DNA from: Pseudomonadota bacterium
GTDB lineage: Bacteria; Pseudomonadota; Gammaproteobacteria; Pseudomonadales; Pseudomonadaceae
NCBI GenBank assembly: GCA_023388335.1
Contig: JAEWGL010000232.1
Coordinates: 1 to 20,359, forward strand
Direction of reading: 5' to 3'
DNA length: 20,359 nt
Below the pieces are notes generated by a model. The model made no database searches, was not told where the DNA came from, and was given only the letters and a program-made list of their open reading frames with translations. Below are positions 13,961 through 20,359 of this stretch, one piece after another. The translations under genes and the position numbers were made by a program. Within the stretch, counting starts at the first letter, position 1. The number at the start of each line of letters is the position of its first letter.

Positions 13961-15265
13961 ATGCAAGTTAAGCGATTTTTCGCCGCCGATATGCGTCAGG
14001 CCATGAAGCTGGTCCGCGATGAGCTTGGCTCCGATGCCGCCATCATCGGCAACCGGCGGATTGCCGGCGGTGTCGAGCTGACGGCCGCGCTGGACTACAA
14101 GCCGTCCGCCTTGTCGCCACGGGTGCCGAACGCGGAGCTCGAAATCGAGCTGCGCAAGACCCAGTCGCGTATCGCAAGCGCCCAGGCGGAACTCAGTGGC
14201 CGTAGCGAGAGCGAGGACGGCAACCGTCAGTTGTTTGCCGGCCTGCCGCTGACCGCCTCCGAGCCGCTGATCGAGCCGCCCGTCGATGCCCCGGCGGCAC
14301 CTGTCGCGCCAGCGCCGGTCGACCCACGCCTGTTCGATGCCATGCGTTCCGAACTGTCCGGTCTGCGCGAGCTGCTCGAAGTCCAGCTTGGCTCATTGGC
14401 CTGGGGCCAGCTACAGGGCAGCAAGCCGCAGCAGGCCAACATCTGGCGGCGGCTACAGCGTATCGGCCTGTCCGCGCCGATCGCCCGTGAATTGCTCGAG
14501 CTGACCGCCGGTATCGAGGAGCCCCGCCAGGCCTGGCGCATGCTCTTGGCTCACCTGGCGCGGATGATCGACGTACCCGAGGTCGAGCCGATCGAAGAGG
14601 GCGGTGTGATCGCTGTCGTCGGTCCGGCGGGTATGGGCAAGACCACCACCCTGGCCAAGCTCGCGGCGCGCTACGTGCTCAAGTACGGCGCTCAGAACAT
14701 TGCCCTGGTGAGCATGGACAGCTTCCGCATCGGCGCCCAGGAGCAGCTCAAGACGCTCGGGCGCATCCTCAACGTCACGGTCACCCACGTCGATCCAGGC
14801 CAATCGCTGGCCCAGGCGCTGGAGCCGCTGTTGCGCAAGCGCGTGGTGCTGATCGATACCGCCGGCCTGCAAGCCAGCGACCCGGCCCTGCGCATGCAAC
14901 TGGAAACACTTGCCGGACGCGGTATCGCGGCCAAGAATTACCTGGTGCTGGCCACCACCAGCCAGAAGCAGGTGCTCACCGCCGCCTACCATAGCTACAA
15001 ACGCTGCGGCCTGGCCGGTTGTATCCTGACCAAGCTTGATGAAACAGCCTGCCTCGGCGAAGTGCTGAGCCTGGCCATCAGTCACGGATTGCCAGTGGCC
15101 TACCTCACCGATGGGCCACGCATTCCTGACGACCTGCACTTGCCGCGCCGCCATCAGTTGGTCAGCCGCGCGGTCAGTGTGCAGTTGCAGGACGAGCCCA
15201 GCGAGGAGGCCATGGCCGACATGTTCGCTGATCTCTACCACAACCCAGGCAAGCGCGCGGGGTGA
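13961..15265 (+). CDS. flhF: Flagellar placement GTPase FlhF
   Basis: FlhF is an SRP-type GTPase that marks the cell pole where the flagellum is built. The 434-residue product has the basic start MQVKRFFAADMRQAMKLVRDELG and a variable Pro/Ala-rich linker (about residues 90-120). The N domain and the G domain follow, with the P-loop GPAGMGKTTT (residues 221-230, Lys227), SMDSFRIGAQEQLKTLG, the DTAG motif (LIDTAGLQ) and TKLDET for guanine recognition. ATG 13961 follows flhA by 11 bp with GAGGTAG upstream. Its activity is antagonised by FleN, encoded next. Confidence 0.97.
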   Translation: MQVKRFFAADMRQAMKLVRDELGSDAAIIGNRRIAGGVELTAALDYKPSALSPRVPNAELEIELRKTQSRIASAQAELSGRSESEDGNRQLFAGLPLTASEPLIEPPVDAPAAPVAPAPVDPRLFDAMRSELSGLRELLEVQLGSLAWGQLQGSKPQQANIWRRLQRIGLSAPIARELLELTAGIEEPRQAWRMLLAHLARMIDVPEVEPIEEGGVIAVVGPAGMGKTTTLAKLAARYVLKYGAQNIALVSMDSFRIGAQEQLKTLGRILNVTVTHVDPGQSLAQALEPLLRKRVVLIDTAGLQASDPALRMQLETLAGRGIAAKNYLVLATTSQKQVLTAAYHSYKRCGLAGCILTKLDETACLGEVLSLAISHGLPVAYLTDGPRIPDDLHLPRRHQLVSRAVSVQLQDEPSEEAMADMFADLYHNPGKRAG

Positions 15266-15379
15266 GGGTGACAATGTTGCAAACAATCTCCATCAAGGGA
15301 TCGTCCGGCCAATCGCCGGCAGTCAAGACGCAATCCCTCGTGTGGCCCGGGTCCAAGCAAGACAAGGTAAGAAAACAAC
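15266..15379 (+). promoter_or_regulatory. flhF-fleN spacer, with a weak RpoN-like match
   Basis: This is the longest gap (114 bp) inside the flhA-fliA run. At its left edge GG (15267-15268) and TTGCA (15277-15281) stand in GG-N10-GC register, but the -24 box is otherwise poor. TCCGGCC/GCCGGCA sequences near 15303-15321 may form a small hairpin. AAGGTAAG before 15380 is the fleN ribosome site. A secondary promoter is possible but weakly supported. Confidence 0.25.
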
Positions 15380-16213
15380 ATGGGTAGCATGCATCCCGTA
15401 CAGGTGATCGCCGTAACCGGTGGTAAAGGTGGCGTTGGCAAGACTAACGTGTCAGTGAATTTGTCGCTGGCGCTGGCTGAGCTTGGCCGGCGGGTCATGC
15501 TCCTGGACGCCGACCTTGGGCTGGCCAACGTCGACGTGCTGCTTGGGCTGACGCCCAAGCGCACCTTGGCCGATGTCATCGAAGGTCGCTGCGAGCTGCG
15601 CGACGTGATCCTGCACGGGCCTGGTGGCGTGCGCATCGTGCCGGCCGCCTCTGGCACCCAGAGCATGGTGCACCTGGCGCCCGCCCAGCACGCTGGCCTG
15701 ATCCAGGCGTTCAGCGAGGTCGGCGACAACCTCGACGTGCTGGTCATCGATACCGCGGCCGGCATCGGCGACTCGGTGGTGAGCTTTGTCCGCGCCGCCC
15801 AGGAAGTGCTGCTGGTGGTGTGCGACGAGCCGACCTCGATCACCGACGCCTATGCCTTGATCAAGCTGCTCAACCGCGACTATGGCATGAACCGTTTCCG
15901 CGTCCTGGCGAACATGGCGCAGAGTCCCCAAGAGGGGCGCAACCTGTTCGCCAAGCTGACCAAGGTCACCGATCGTTTCCTCGACGTGGCGCTGCAGTAC
16001 GTGGGTGCCGTGCCGTACGACGAAAGCGTGCGCAAGGCGGTGCAGAAGCAGCGTGCCGTCTACGAAGCCTTCCCTCGGTCCAAGTGCGCGCTGGCCTTCA
16101 AGGCCATCGCCCAGAAGGTCGATAGCTGGCCACTGCCTGCCAACCCGCGTGGGCACCTTGAATTCTTCGTCGAGCGTCTGGTGCAGCCCGCCAGCGCGGG
16201 ACCTGTGCTATGA
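15380..16213 (+). CDS. fleN: Flagellar number regulator FleN (MinD-like ATPase)
   Basis: FleN (FlhG) is a ParA/MinD-family ATPase that binds the master regulator FleQ and restrains flagellar gene expression, keeping flagellar number low. The 277-residue product carries the deviant Walker A GGKGGVGKT (residues 14-22, Lys21) and the Walker A' region MLLDADLGLANVDVLLG. The Walker B segment is LDVLVIDTAAGIGDSVV, with the MinD-like CDEPTSITDAYALIKLL after it. The C-terminal amphipathic segment lies near HLEFFVERLVQ. ATG 15380 follows AAGGTAAG. The stop overlaps the fliA start by 4 bp (ATGA). Confidence 0.97.
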   Translation: MGSMHPVQVIAVTGGKGGVGKTNVSVNLSLALAELGRRVMLLDADLGLANVDVLLGLTPKRTLADVIEGRCELRDVILHGPGGVRIVPAASGTQSMVHLAPAQHAGLIQAFSEVGDNLDVLVIDTAAGIGDSVVSFVRAAQEVLLVVCDEPTSITDAYALIKLLNRDYGMNRFRVLANMAQSPQEGRNLFAKLTKVTDRFLDVALQYVGAVPYDESVRKAVQKQRAVYEAFPRSKCALAFKAIAQKVDSWPLPANPRGHLEFFVERLVQPASAGPVL

Positions 16214-16950
16214 ACGCCAGCGGTTTGAAGATGTACGGCAAGGCCTCGCGCGACGCCCAGTACCAGCTGGTCGAACGCTACGCGCCGCTGGTCAAGCGGA
16301 TCGCCTACCACCTGCTGGCACGCCTGCCGGCCAGCGTGCAGGTCGAGGACTTGATTCAGGCCGGCATGATCGGCCTGCTGGAAGTGGCCAACAAGTATGA
16401 CGCCAGCAAAGGTGCCAGCTTTGAAACCTACGCCGGAATTCGCATCCGCGGCGCGATGCTCGACGAGGTGCGCAAGGGTGACTGGGCGCCACGCTCGGTA
16501 CACCGCAAGACCCGCATGGTCAGCGACGCGATTCGCACCGTGGAAGCAAAAACCGGCCGCGACGCTAAAGATCACGAGGTTGCTGCCGAACTCCAATTGA
16601 GTCTCGACGATTACTACGGGATTCTGAACGATACCCTGGGCAGCCGCCTGTTCAGCTTCGACGACCTGCTGCAGGACGGCGAGCATGAAGGCCTGCACGA
16701 GGATGGCGCCAGCGCCCAGCTCGAACCTTCGCGTGACCTGGAGGACGAGCGCTTCCAGGCGGCCCTGGCCGAGGCCATCGCCAACCTGCCGGAGCGTGAG
16801 CGTCTGGTCCTGGCGCTGTACTACGACGAAGAGCTGAACCTCAAGGAAATCGGTGAAGTCCTGGGTGTCAGCGAATCGCGTGTCAGCCAGCTGCACAGCC
16901 AGTGCGCTGCGCGGCTGCGCAGTCGCCTGGGAGAATGGCGCGCGCGCTGA
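16210..16950 (+). CDS. fliA: Flagellar sigma factor FliA (sigma-28)
   Basis: FliA directs RNA polymerase to late flagellar and chemotaxis promoters and is held by the anti-sigma factor FlgM until the hook is complete. The 246-residue product has region 2 (YAPLVKRIAYHLLARLPASVQVEDLIQAGMIGLLEVANKYD; SFETYAGIRIRGAMLDEVRKGDWAPRSVHRK). Region 3 follows, and region 4 contains the helix-turn-helix NLKEIGEVLGVSESRVSQLHSQ. The start at ATG 16210 overlaps fleN, so translation is probably coupled. FlgM, targeted by HsbA in P. aeruginosa, is not encoded in this window. Confidence 0.98.
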   Translation: MNASGLKMYGKASRDAQYQLVERYAPLVKRIAYHLLARLPASVQVEDLIQAGMIGLLEVANKYDASKGASFETYAGIRIRGAMLDEVRKGDWAPRSVHRKTRMVSDAIRTVEAKTGRDAKDHEVAAELQLSLDDYYGILNDTLGSRLFSFDDLLQDGEHEGLHEDGASAQLEPSRDLEDERFQAALAEAIANLPERERLVLALYYDEELNLKEIGEVLGVSESRVSQLHSQCAARLRSRLGEWRAR

Positions 16951-16999
16951 GCCAGGTCGACTGCAGTCCTGATGTATGTAATGCCGAATTGATTGACTG

Positions 17000-17019
17000 C
17001 ACGCTCAGCGCTGAGCGTG
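17000..17019. promoter_or_regulatory. Perfect 20-bp palindrome between fliA and cheY
   Basis: CACGCTCAGCGCTGAGCGTG is identical to its own reverse complement and is followed by TTTAAGACT. As RNA it would form an 8-bp stem with a GCGC loop, then U-U-U, so it may be a weak terminator or attenuator between fliA and cheYZA. As DNA it could be a site for a dimeric regulator. It ends 13 bp before the cheY ribosome site. Confidence 0.55.
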
Positions 17020-17042
17020 TTTAAGACTGCTTGGAGGTCTAA

Positions 17043-17429
17043 TTGAACAAAGACATGAAAATCCTCATCGTTGACGACTTCTCGACGATGCGGCGGATCA
17101 TCAAGAACCTGCTGCGTGACCTGGGCTTCACCAATACCCAGGAGGCCGACGACGGCACCACCGCGCTGCCGATGCTTGAGAGTGGTCATTTCGACTTCCT
17201 GGTGACCGACTGGAACATGCCCGGCATGTCCGGTATCGACCTGCTGCGCAAGGTGCGCGCCGACGAGCGCCTCAAGCACTTGCCGGTGTTGATGGTCACG
17301 GCCGAAGCCAAGCGCGACCAGATCATCGAAGCGGCGCAGGCCGGGGTCAATGGCTATGTGGTAAAGCCATTCACCGCGCAGGTCCTCAAGGAAAAGATCG
17401 AGAAGATCTTCGAACGCGTCAACGGCTGA
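17043..17429 (+). CDS. cheY: Chemotaxis response regulator CheY
   Basis: CheY carries phosphate from CheA to FliM and switches motor rotation. This is a single receiver domain with the acidic pocket (IVDDFSTM, Asp11/Asp12 in this numbering), the phosphoryl acceptor Asp56 in VTDWNMPGMSG, the conserved Thr in MVTAEAK and the Lys in VVKPFT. I chose TTG 17043 (128 residues, beginning NKDMKILIVDDF) because GGAGG at 17033-17037 is 5 bp from TTG but 17 bp from ATG 17055. E. coli CheY also has a few residues before the first strand. Many Pseudomonas annotations use the shorter 124-residue form from ATG 17055. Confidence 0.95.
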   Translation: MNKDMKILIVDDFSTMRRIIKNLLRDLGFTNTQEADDGTTALPMLESGHFDFLVTDWNMPGMSGIDLLRKVRADERLKHLPVLMVTAEAKRDQIIEAAQAGVNGYVVKPFTAQVLKEKIEKIFERVNG

Positions 17430-17447
17430 GTGATGTCAGAGGACGCC

Positions 17448-18236
17448 ATGGAATCAACACAATCGTCTTTGGGGGAGTTTGAAACGACCCTGAAGAAGCA
17501 TGCCCAGGAATTGGTCGAGAGCCTGGAACGGGGACGGTTCGGCGAGGCGGTGCAACTGATCCATCAGTTGAACCAGACCCGCGACCGCGGCCTGTACCAG
17601 GAAGTCGGCAAGCTCACCCGCGAGCTGCACAGCGCGATCGTCAGCTTCCAGATCGACCTGCGCGTGCCGCAGGCCGAGGAAGTCTCGCAGATCACCGATG
17701 CCACCGAGCGCCTGTCCTACGTGGTCAAGCTCACCGAGGGCGCGGCCAACCGGACCATGGACCTGGTCGAGGCCAGCACGCCGGTACTCAACGACCTGTC
17801 GGCCGAGGCCAAGGCGCTGAGCGTCGACTGGCAGCGCTTCATGCGTCGCGAAGTCTCAGCGGCTGAGTTTCGTGAGCTGGCCAAGCGTGTCGACGGTTTC
17901 CTGACGCGCAGCGAGGAGGGCAATCGCAAGGTTGCCGGCCATCTCAACGACATTCTCCTGGCCCAGGACTATCAGGACCTGACCGGCCAGGTGATCAAGC
18001 GCGTGACCCACCTGGTCACCGAAGTAGAAAGCAATCTGCTCAAGCTCGTGCTGATGGCCAGTCAAGTCGACCGCTTTGCCGGCATCGAACATGACCACCA
18101 GCAGCTGCGCGCTGAAAAAGATCAAGAAAAACATCTGACTCGGGGTGAAGGTCCGCAGATTCATGCCGATAAGCGTGAAGACGTCGTGTCCGGTCAGGAC
18201 GATGTCGACGACCTGCTGTCCAGCCTTGGTTTTTAG
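17448..18236 (+). CDS. cheZ: CheY phosphatase CheZ
   Basis: CheZ is the dimeric helical phosphatase that removes phosphate from CheY. The 262-residue product contains the active-site segment LLAQDYQDLTGQVIKRV, with Asp177 and Gln181 at the positions of the catalytic Asp143/Gln147 pair of E. coli CheZ. The C-terminal CheY-binding tail is QDDVDDLLSSLGF. ATG 17448 (MESTQSSLGEFE) is preceded by AGAGGA at 17438-17443. In-frame GTG 17430 and ATG 17433 lie further up but lack a ribosome site. The gene is 18 bp from cheY. Confidence 0.97.
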   Translation: MESTQSSLGEFETTLKKHAQELVESLERGRFGEAVQLIHQLNQTRDRGLYQEVGKLTRELHSAIVSFQIDLRVPQAEEVSQITDATERLSYVVKLTEGAANRTMDLVEASTPVLNDLSAEAKALSVDWQRFMRREVSAAEFRELAKRVDGFLTRSEEGNRKVAGHLNDILLAQDYQDLTGQVIKRVTHLVTEVESNLLKLVLMASQVDRFAGIEHDHQQLRAEKDQEKHLTRGEGPQIHADKREDVVSGQDDVDDLLSSLGF

Positions 18237-18248
18237 GGAGCACCTTTG

Positions 18249-20359
18249 ATGAGCTTCGGCGCCGATGAAGAAATCCTGCAGGATTTCCTGGTAGAAGCCG
18301 GCGAAATTCTCGAGCAACTGTCCGAGCAACTGGTCGAGCTGGAAAGCCGGCCCGATGATGCCGACCTGCTCAATGCAATTTTTCGCGGATTTCACACTGT
18401 AAAAGGGGGCGCCGGCTTCCTCCAGCTCAATGAGTTGGTGGAGTGCTGCCATATCGCCGAGAACGTGTTCGACGTCCTGCGCAAGGGCGAACGCCGTGTC
18501 GACGCAGAGTTGATGGACGTGGTCCTGGAAGCCCTGGACACGGTCAACAGCATGTTCGGCCAGGTCCGCGAGCGCAGCGATGTCACGCCTGCCACGCCCC
18601 AGCTGCTGGAGGCACTGGCGCGCCTGGCCGAGCCGGGCGCGGCGCAGCCCGAAGCCGCGCAGGCCGAGCCGGTGGCCGAGGCTCCGGCAGCGGAATCGGA
18701 CATCACCGACTCCGAGTTCGAGCAATTGCTCGACTCGCTCGATGCCGTCAAGGCCCAGGCGCAGGCGGCCGAACAGGTGCAGGCCGAGGTGAGCGCCGAG
18801 GGTGACGCTGACGAGATCACCGATGCCGAGTTCGAATCGCTGCTCGATCAACTGCATGGCAAGGGCCAGTTCGCGCCGCAGGTCGTCAGCGCGGCCGCCC
18901 CGCCCACCGCGGTGGCGCCTGCCAGCGACGACATCACCGACGACGAGTTCGAGGCGCTGCTTGACCAGTTGCATGGCAAGGGCACCTTCGCCGCCGACGC
19001 GCTGCCGGGCGCCACCAGCGCTGCTGCGCAGACGACGAGCGCAGGCCAGGCGTCGGGCGAGCACATCAGCGAACACGAATTCGAAGCCTTGCTGGACGAA
19101 ATCCATGGCAAGGGCAAGTTCTCCGAAAGTGCCGTGGCCAGTGCCGCACCGAGCGCCGGGCCCCAGGCGAGCGCCCAGGGCAAGCCTGTGCCCGCACCTG
19201 CCCCGGTCGCGGCGGCCAAGCCAGCCGCACCGGCCCGCGCGGCGGCGCCTGCGGCCGAGAAGCACGTGGTCAGCGAAGCTGAAACCACGGTGCGGGTCGA
19301 TACCGCGCGCCTGGACGAGATCATGAACATGGTCGGCGAGCTGGTACTGGTGCGTAACCGCCTGGTGCGCCTGGGCCTGAACAGCGGCGACGAGGCCATG
19401 TCCAAGGCGGTGTCGAACCTGGACGTGGTCACCGCCGACCTGCAGACCGCGGTCATGAAAACCCGCATGCAGCCGATCAAGAAGGTCTTCGGGCGCTTCC
19501 CGCGCCAGGTTCGCGACCTGGCCCGTCAGCTCAAGAAAGAGATCAGCCTGGAGCTGGTCGGCGAAGACACCGACCTGGACAAGAACCTCGTCGAGGCCCT
19601 GGCCGATCCACTGGTCCACCTGGTGCGCAATGCCGTCGACCACGGCATCGAGACGCCAGAGGAGCGTGAAGCCTCCGGCAAGCCGCGCGGTGGCAAGGTG
19701 GTGCTGGCCGCCGAGCAGGAAGGCGACCATATCCTGCTGTCGATCTCTGACGACGGCAAGGGCATGGACCCCAGCATCCTGCGTGCCAAAGCGGTGGAGA
19801 AGGGCCTGATGGACAAGGACGCCGCCGAGCGTCTGAGCGAATCGGACTGCTACAACCTGATCTTCGCCCCGGGCTTCTCGACCAAGACCGAAATCTCCGA
19901 CGTCTCTGGGCGCGGTGTCGGCATGGACGTGGTCAAGACCAAGATTTCCCAGCTCAACGGCTCGATCAACATCTTCTCGGCCAAGGGCCAGGGTTCGAAG
20001 ATCGTCATCAAGGTGCCGCTGACCCTGGCGATCATGCCAACCCTGATGGTCATGCTCGGCAACCAGGCATTCGCCTTCCCGCTGGTCAACGTCAACGAGA
20101 TCTTCCACCTCGACCTGTCGCGTACCAACGTGGTCGACGGCCAGGAAGTGGTGATCGTGCGCGACAAGGCGCTGCCGTTGTTCTACCTCAAGCGCTGGCT
20201 GGTCAGTTCCGCCGCCCATGAAGAGCAGCGCGAGGGCCATGTGGTGATCCTCTCGGTGGGTACCCAGCGCATCGGCTTCGTCGTCGATCAGCTGGTCGGC
20301 CAGGAAGAGGTGGTGATCAAGCCGCTGGGCAAGATGCTCCAGGGCACCCCCGGCATTTA
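18249..20359 (+). CDS. cheA: Chemotaxis histidine kinase CheA (3'-truncated)
   Basis: CheA is the cytoplasmic kinase of chemoreceptor arrays and phosphorylates CheY and CheB. The gene runs off the window after 703 codons, and no stop is seen. P1 has the phosphorylation site His49 in FRGFHTVKGGAGF. Instead of an obvious P2 domain there is an Ala/Pro/Gln-rich linker (about residues 110-335) holding four copies of an ITDxEFExLLD motif at residues 152, 190, 229 and 273. The dimerisation domain follows (TVRVDTARLDEIMNMVGELVLVRNRL). The ATPase has the N box HLVRNAVDHG (Asn461), G1 DDGKGMD (501-507) and G2 GRGVGMDVV (from 554). The CheW-like P5 domain begins near residue 600 and is cut. The start is ATG 18249 after a GGGAG site. 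Confidence 0.97.
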   Translation, partial: MSFGADEEILQDFLVEAGEILEQLSEQLVELESRPDDADLLNAIFRGFHTVKGGAGFLQLNELVECCHIAENVFDVLRKGERRVDAELMDVVLEALDTVNSMFGQVRERSDVTPATPQLLEALARLAEPGAAQPEAAQAEPVAEAPAAESDITDSEFEQLLDSLDAVKAQAQAAEQVQAEVSAEGDADEITDAEFESLLDQLHGKGQFAPQVVSAAAPPTAVAPASDDITDDEFEALLDQLHGKGTFAADALPGATSAAAQTTSAGQASGEHISEHEFEALLDEIHGKGKFSESAVASAAPSAGPQASAQGKPVPAPAPVAAAKPAAPARAAAPAAEKHVVSEAETTVRVDTARLDEIMNMVGELVLVRNRLVRLGLNSGDEAMSKAVSNLDVVTADLQTAVMKTRMQPIKKVFGRFPRQVRDLARQLKKEISLELVGEDTDLDKNLVEALADPLVHLVRNAVDHGIETPEEREASGKPRGGKVVLAAEQEGDHILLSISDDGKGMDPSILRAKAVEKGLMDKDAAERLSESDCYNLIFAPGFSTKTEISDVSGRGVGMDVVKTKISQLNGSINIFSAKGQGSKIVIKVPLTLAIMPTLMVMLGNQAFAFPLVNVNEIFHLDLSRTNVVDGQEVVIVRDKALPLFYLKRWLVSSAAHEEQREGHVVILSVGTQRIGFVVDQLVGQEEVVIKPLGKMLQGTPGI
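18702..19121 (+). repeat. Four spaced ITDxEFExLLDxLHGKG repeats in CheA
   Basis: Copies begin at 18702 (ITDSEFEQLLDSLD), 18816 (ITDAEFESLLDQLHGKGQF), 18933 (ITDDEFEALLDQLHGKGTF) and 19065 (ISEHEFEALLDEIHGKGKF). Spacing is 38, 39 and 44 residues, with Ala/Gln/Pro-rich linkers between. The first copy lacks the HGKG tail. Synonymous codons differ between copies, so the peptide sequence is conserved rather than the DNA being recently duplicated. Confidence 0.85.

Noticed and set aside
13967..13993. FliA (sigma-28) promoter: TTAAG ... GCCGATAT at the flhF start
   Set aside because: The -10 box is good, but the spacer is about two bases short and the site lies inside the flhF coding start, so it cannot serve flhF.
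16964..16990. FliA promoter upstream of cheY ending GCCGAATT
   Set aside because: The -10 box is imperfect and no TAAA-like -35 box stands at the right distance.
17856..20240. Antisense open frame of 794 codons opposite cheA/cheZ
   Set aside because: It mirrors the high-GC third-position bias of cheA, has a low-complexity product without recognisable domains, and crosses two well-supported genes.

Overview
The window is one continuous, almost entirely plus-strand stretch of the core flagellar and chemotaxis locus of a Pseudomonas. Gene order, high GC content, polar-flagellum regulators (FlhF, FleN, FliA) and very close protein similarity to remembered P. putida-group proteins all fit a P. 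putida-group species. The species itself cannot be fixed from this window. Both ends cut through genes: fliG lacks its 5' end and cheA lacks its 3' end.

Layout: (1) 1-3468, end of fliG then fliH-fliI-fliJ (rotor/switch and export ATPase complex), with a repeat-bearing 126-bp gap between fliG and fliH. (2) 3469-4774, a small signalling module: an hsbA-type STAS anti-anti-sigma gene, a wrecked remnant of the hsbR-type response regulator/phosphatase/kinase gene, and an hptB-type phosphotransfer gene. (3) 4775-6075, fliK behind a well-formed sigma-54 (RpoN) promoter. (4) 6076-11610, fliL-fliM-fliN-fliO-fliP-fliQ-fliR-flhB, switch complex and export gate, behind a second RpoN-type promoter. (5) 11611-16950, flhA-flhF-fleN-fliA behind a third RpoN-type promoter: export gate, polar placement and number control, and the flagellar sigma factor. 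(6) 16951-20359, cheY-cheZ-cheA, chemotaxis phosphorelay, separated from fliA by a perfect 20-bp palindrome.

How the parts work together: FliH/FliI/FliJ energise export through FlhA/FlhB/FliP/FliQ/FliR/FliO. FliK sets hook length and switches FlhB specificity. FliG/FliM/FliN form the rotor switch read by phospho-CheY, with CheA as kinase and CheZ as phosphatase. FlhF and FleN set pole and number. FliA drives late genes. The HptB-HsbR-HsbA branch normally tunes FlgM/FliA and biofilm signalling.

The locus is mostly conserved. The strongest unusual observation is the decay of hsbR: only receiver N-terminal and ATPase C-terminal scraps survive in about 360 bp, frameshifted against each other, while the flanking hsbA and hptB genes look intact. 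Other points of interest are four spaced copies of an acidic 'EFExLLDxLHGKG' motif in the CheA linker, related short motifs in FliM, FliN and CheZ, a hairpin element found in two intergenic regions about 8 kb apart, and a low-GC 3' third of flhA. I see no tRNA, rRNA, insertion sequence, CRISPR array or phage gene.
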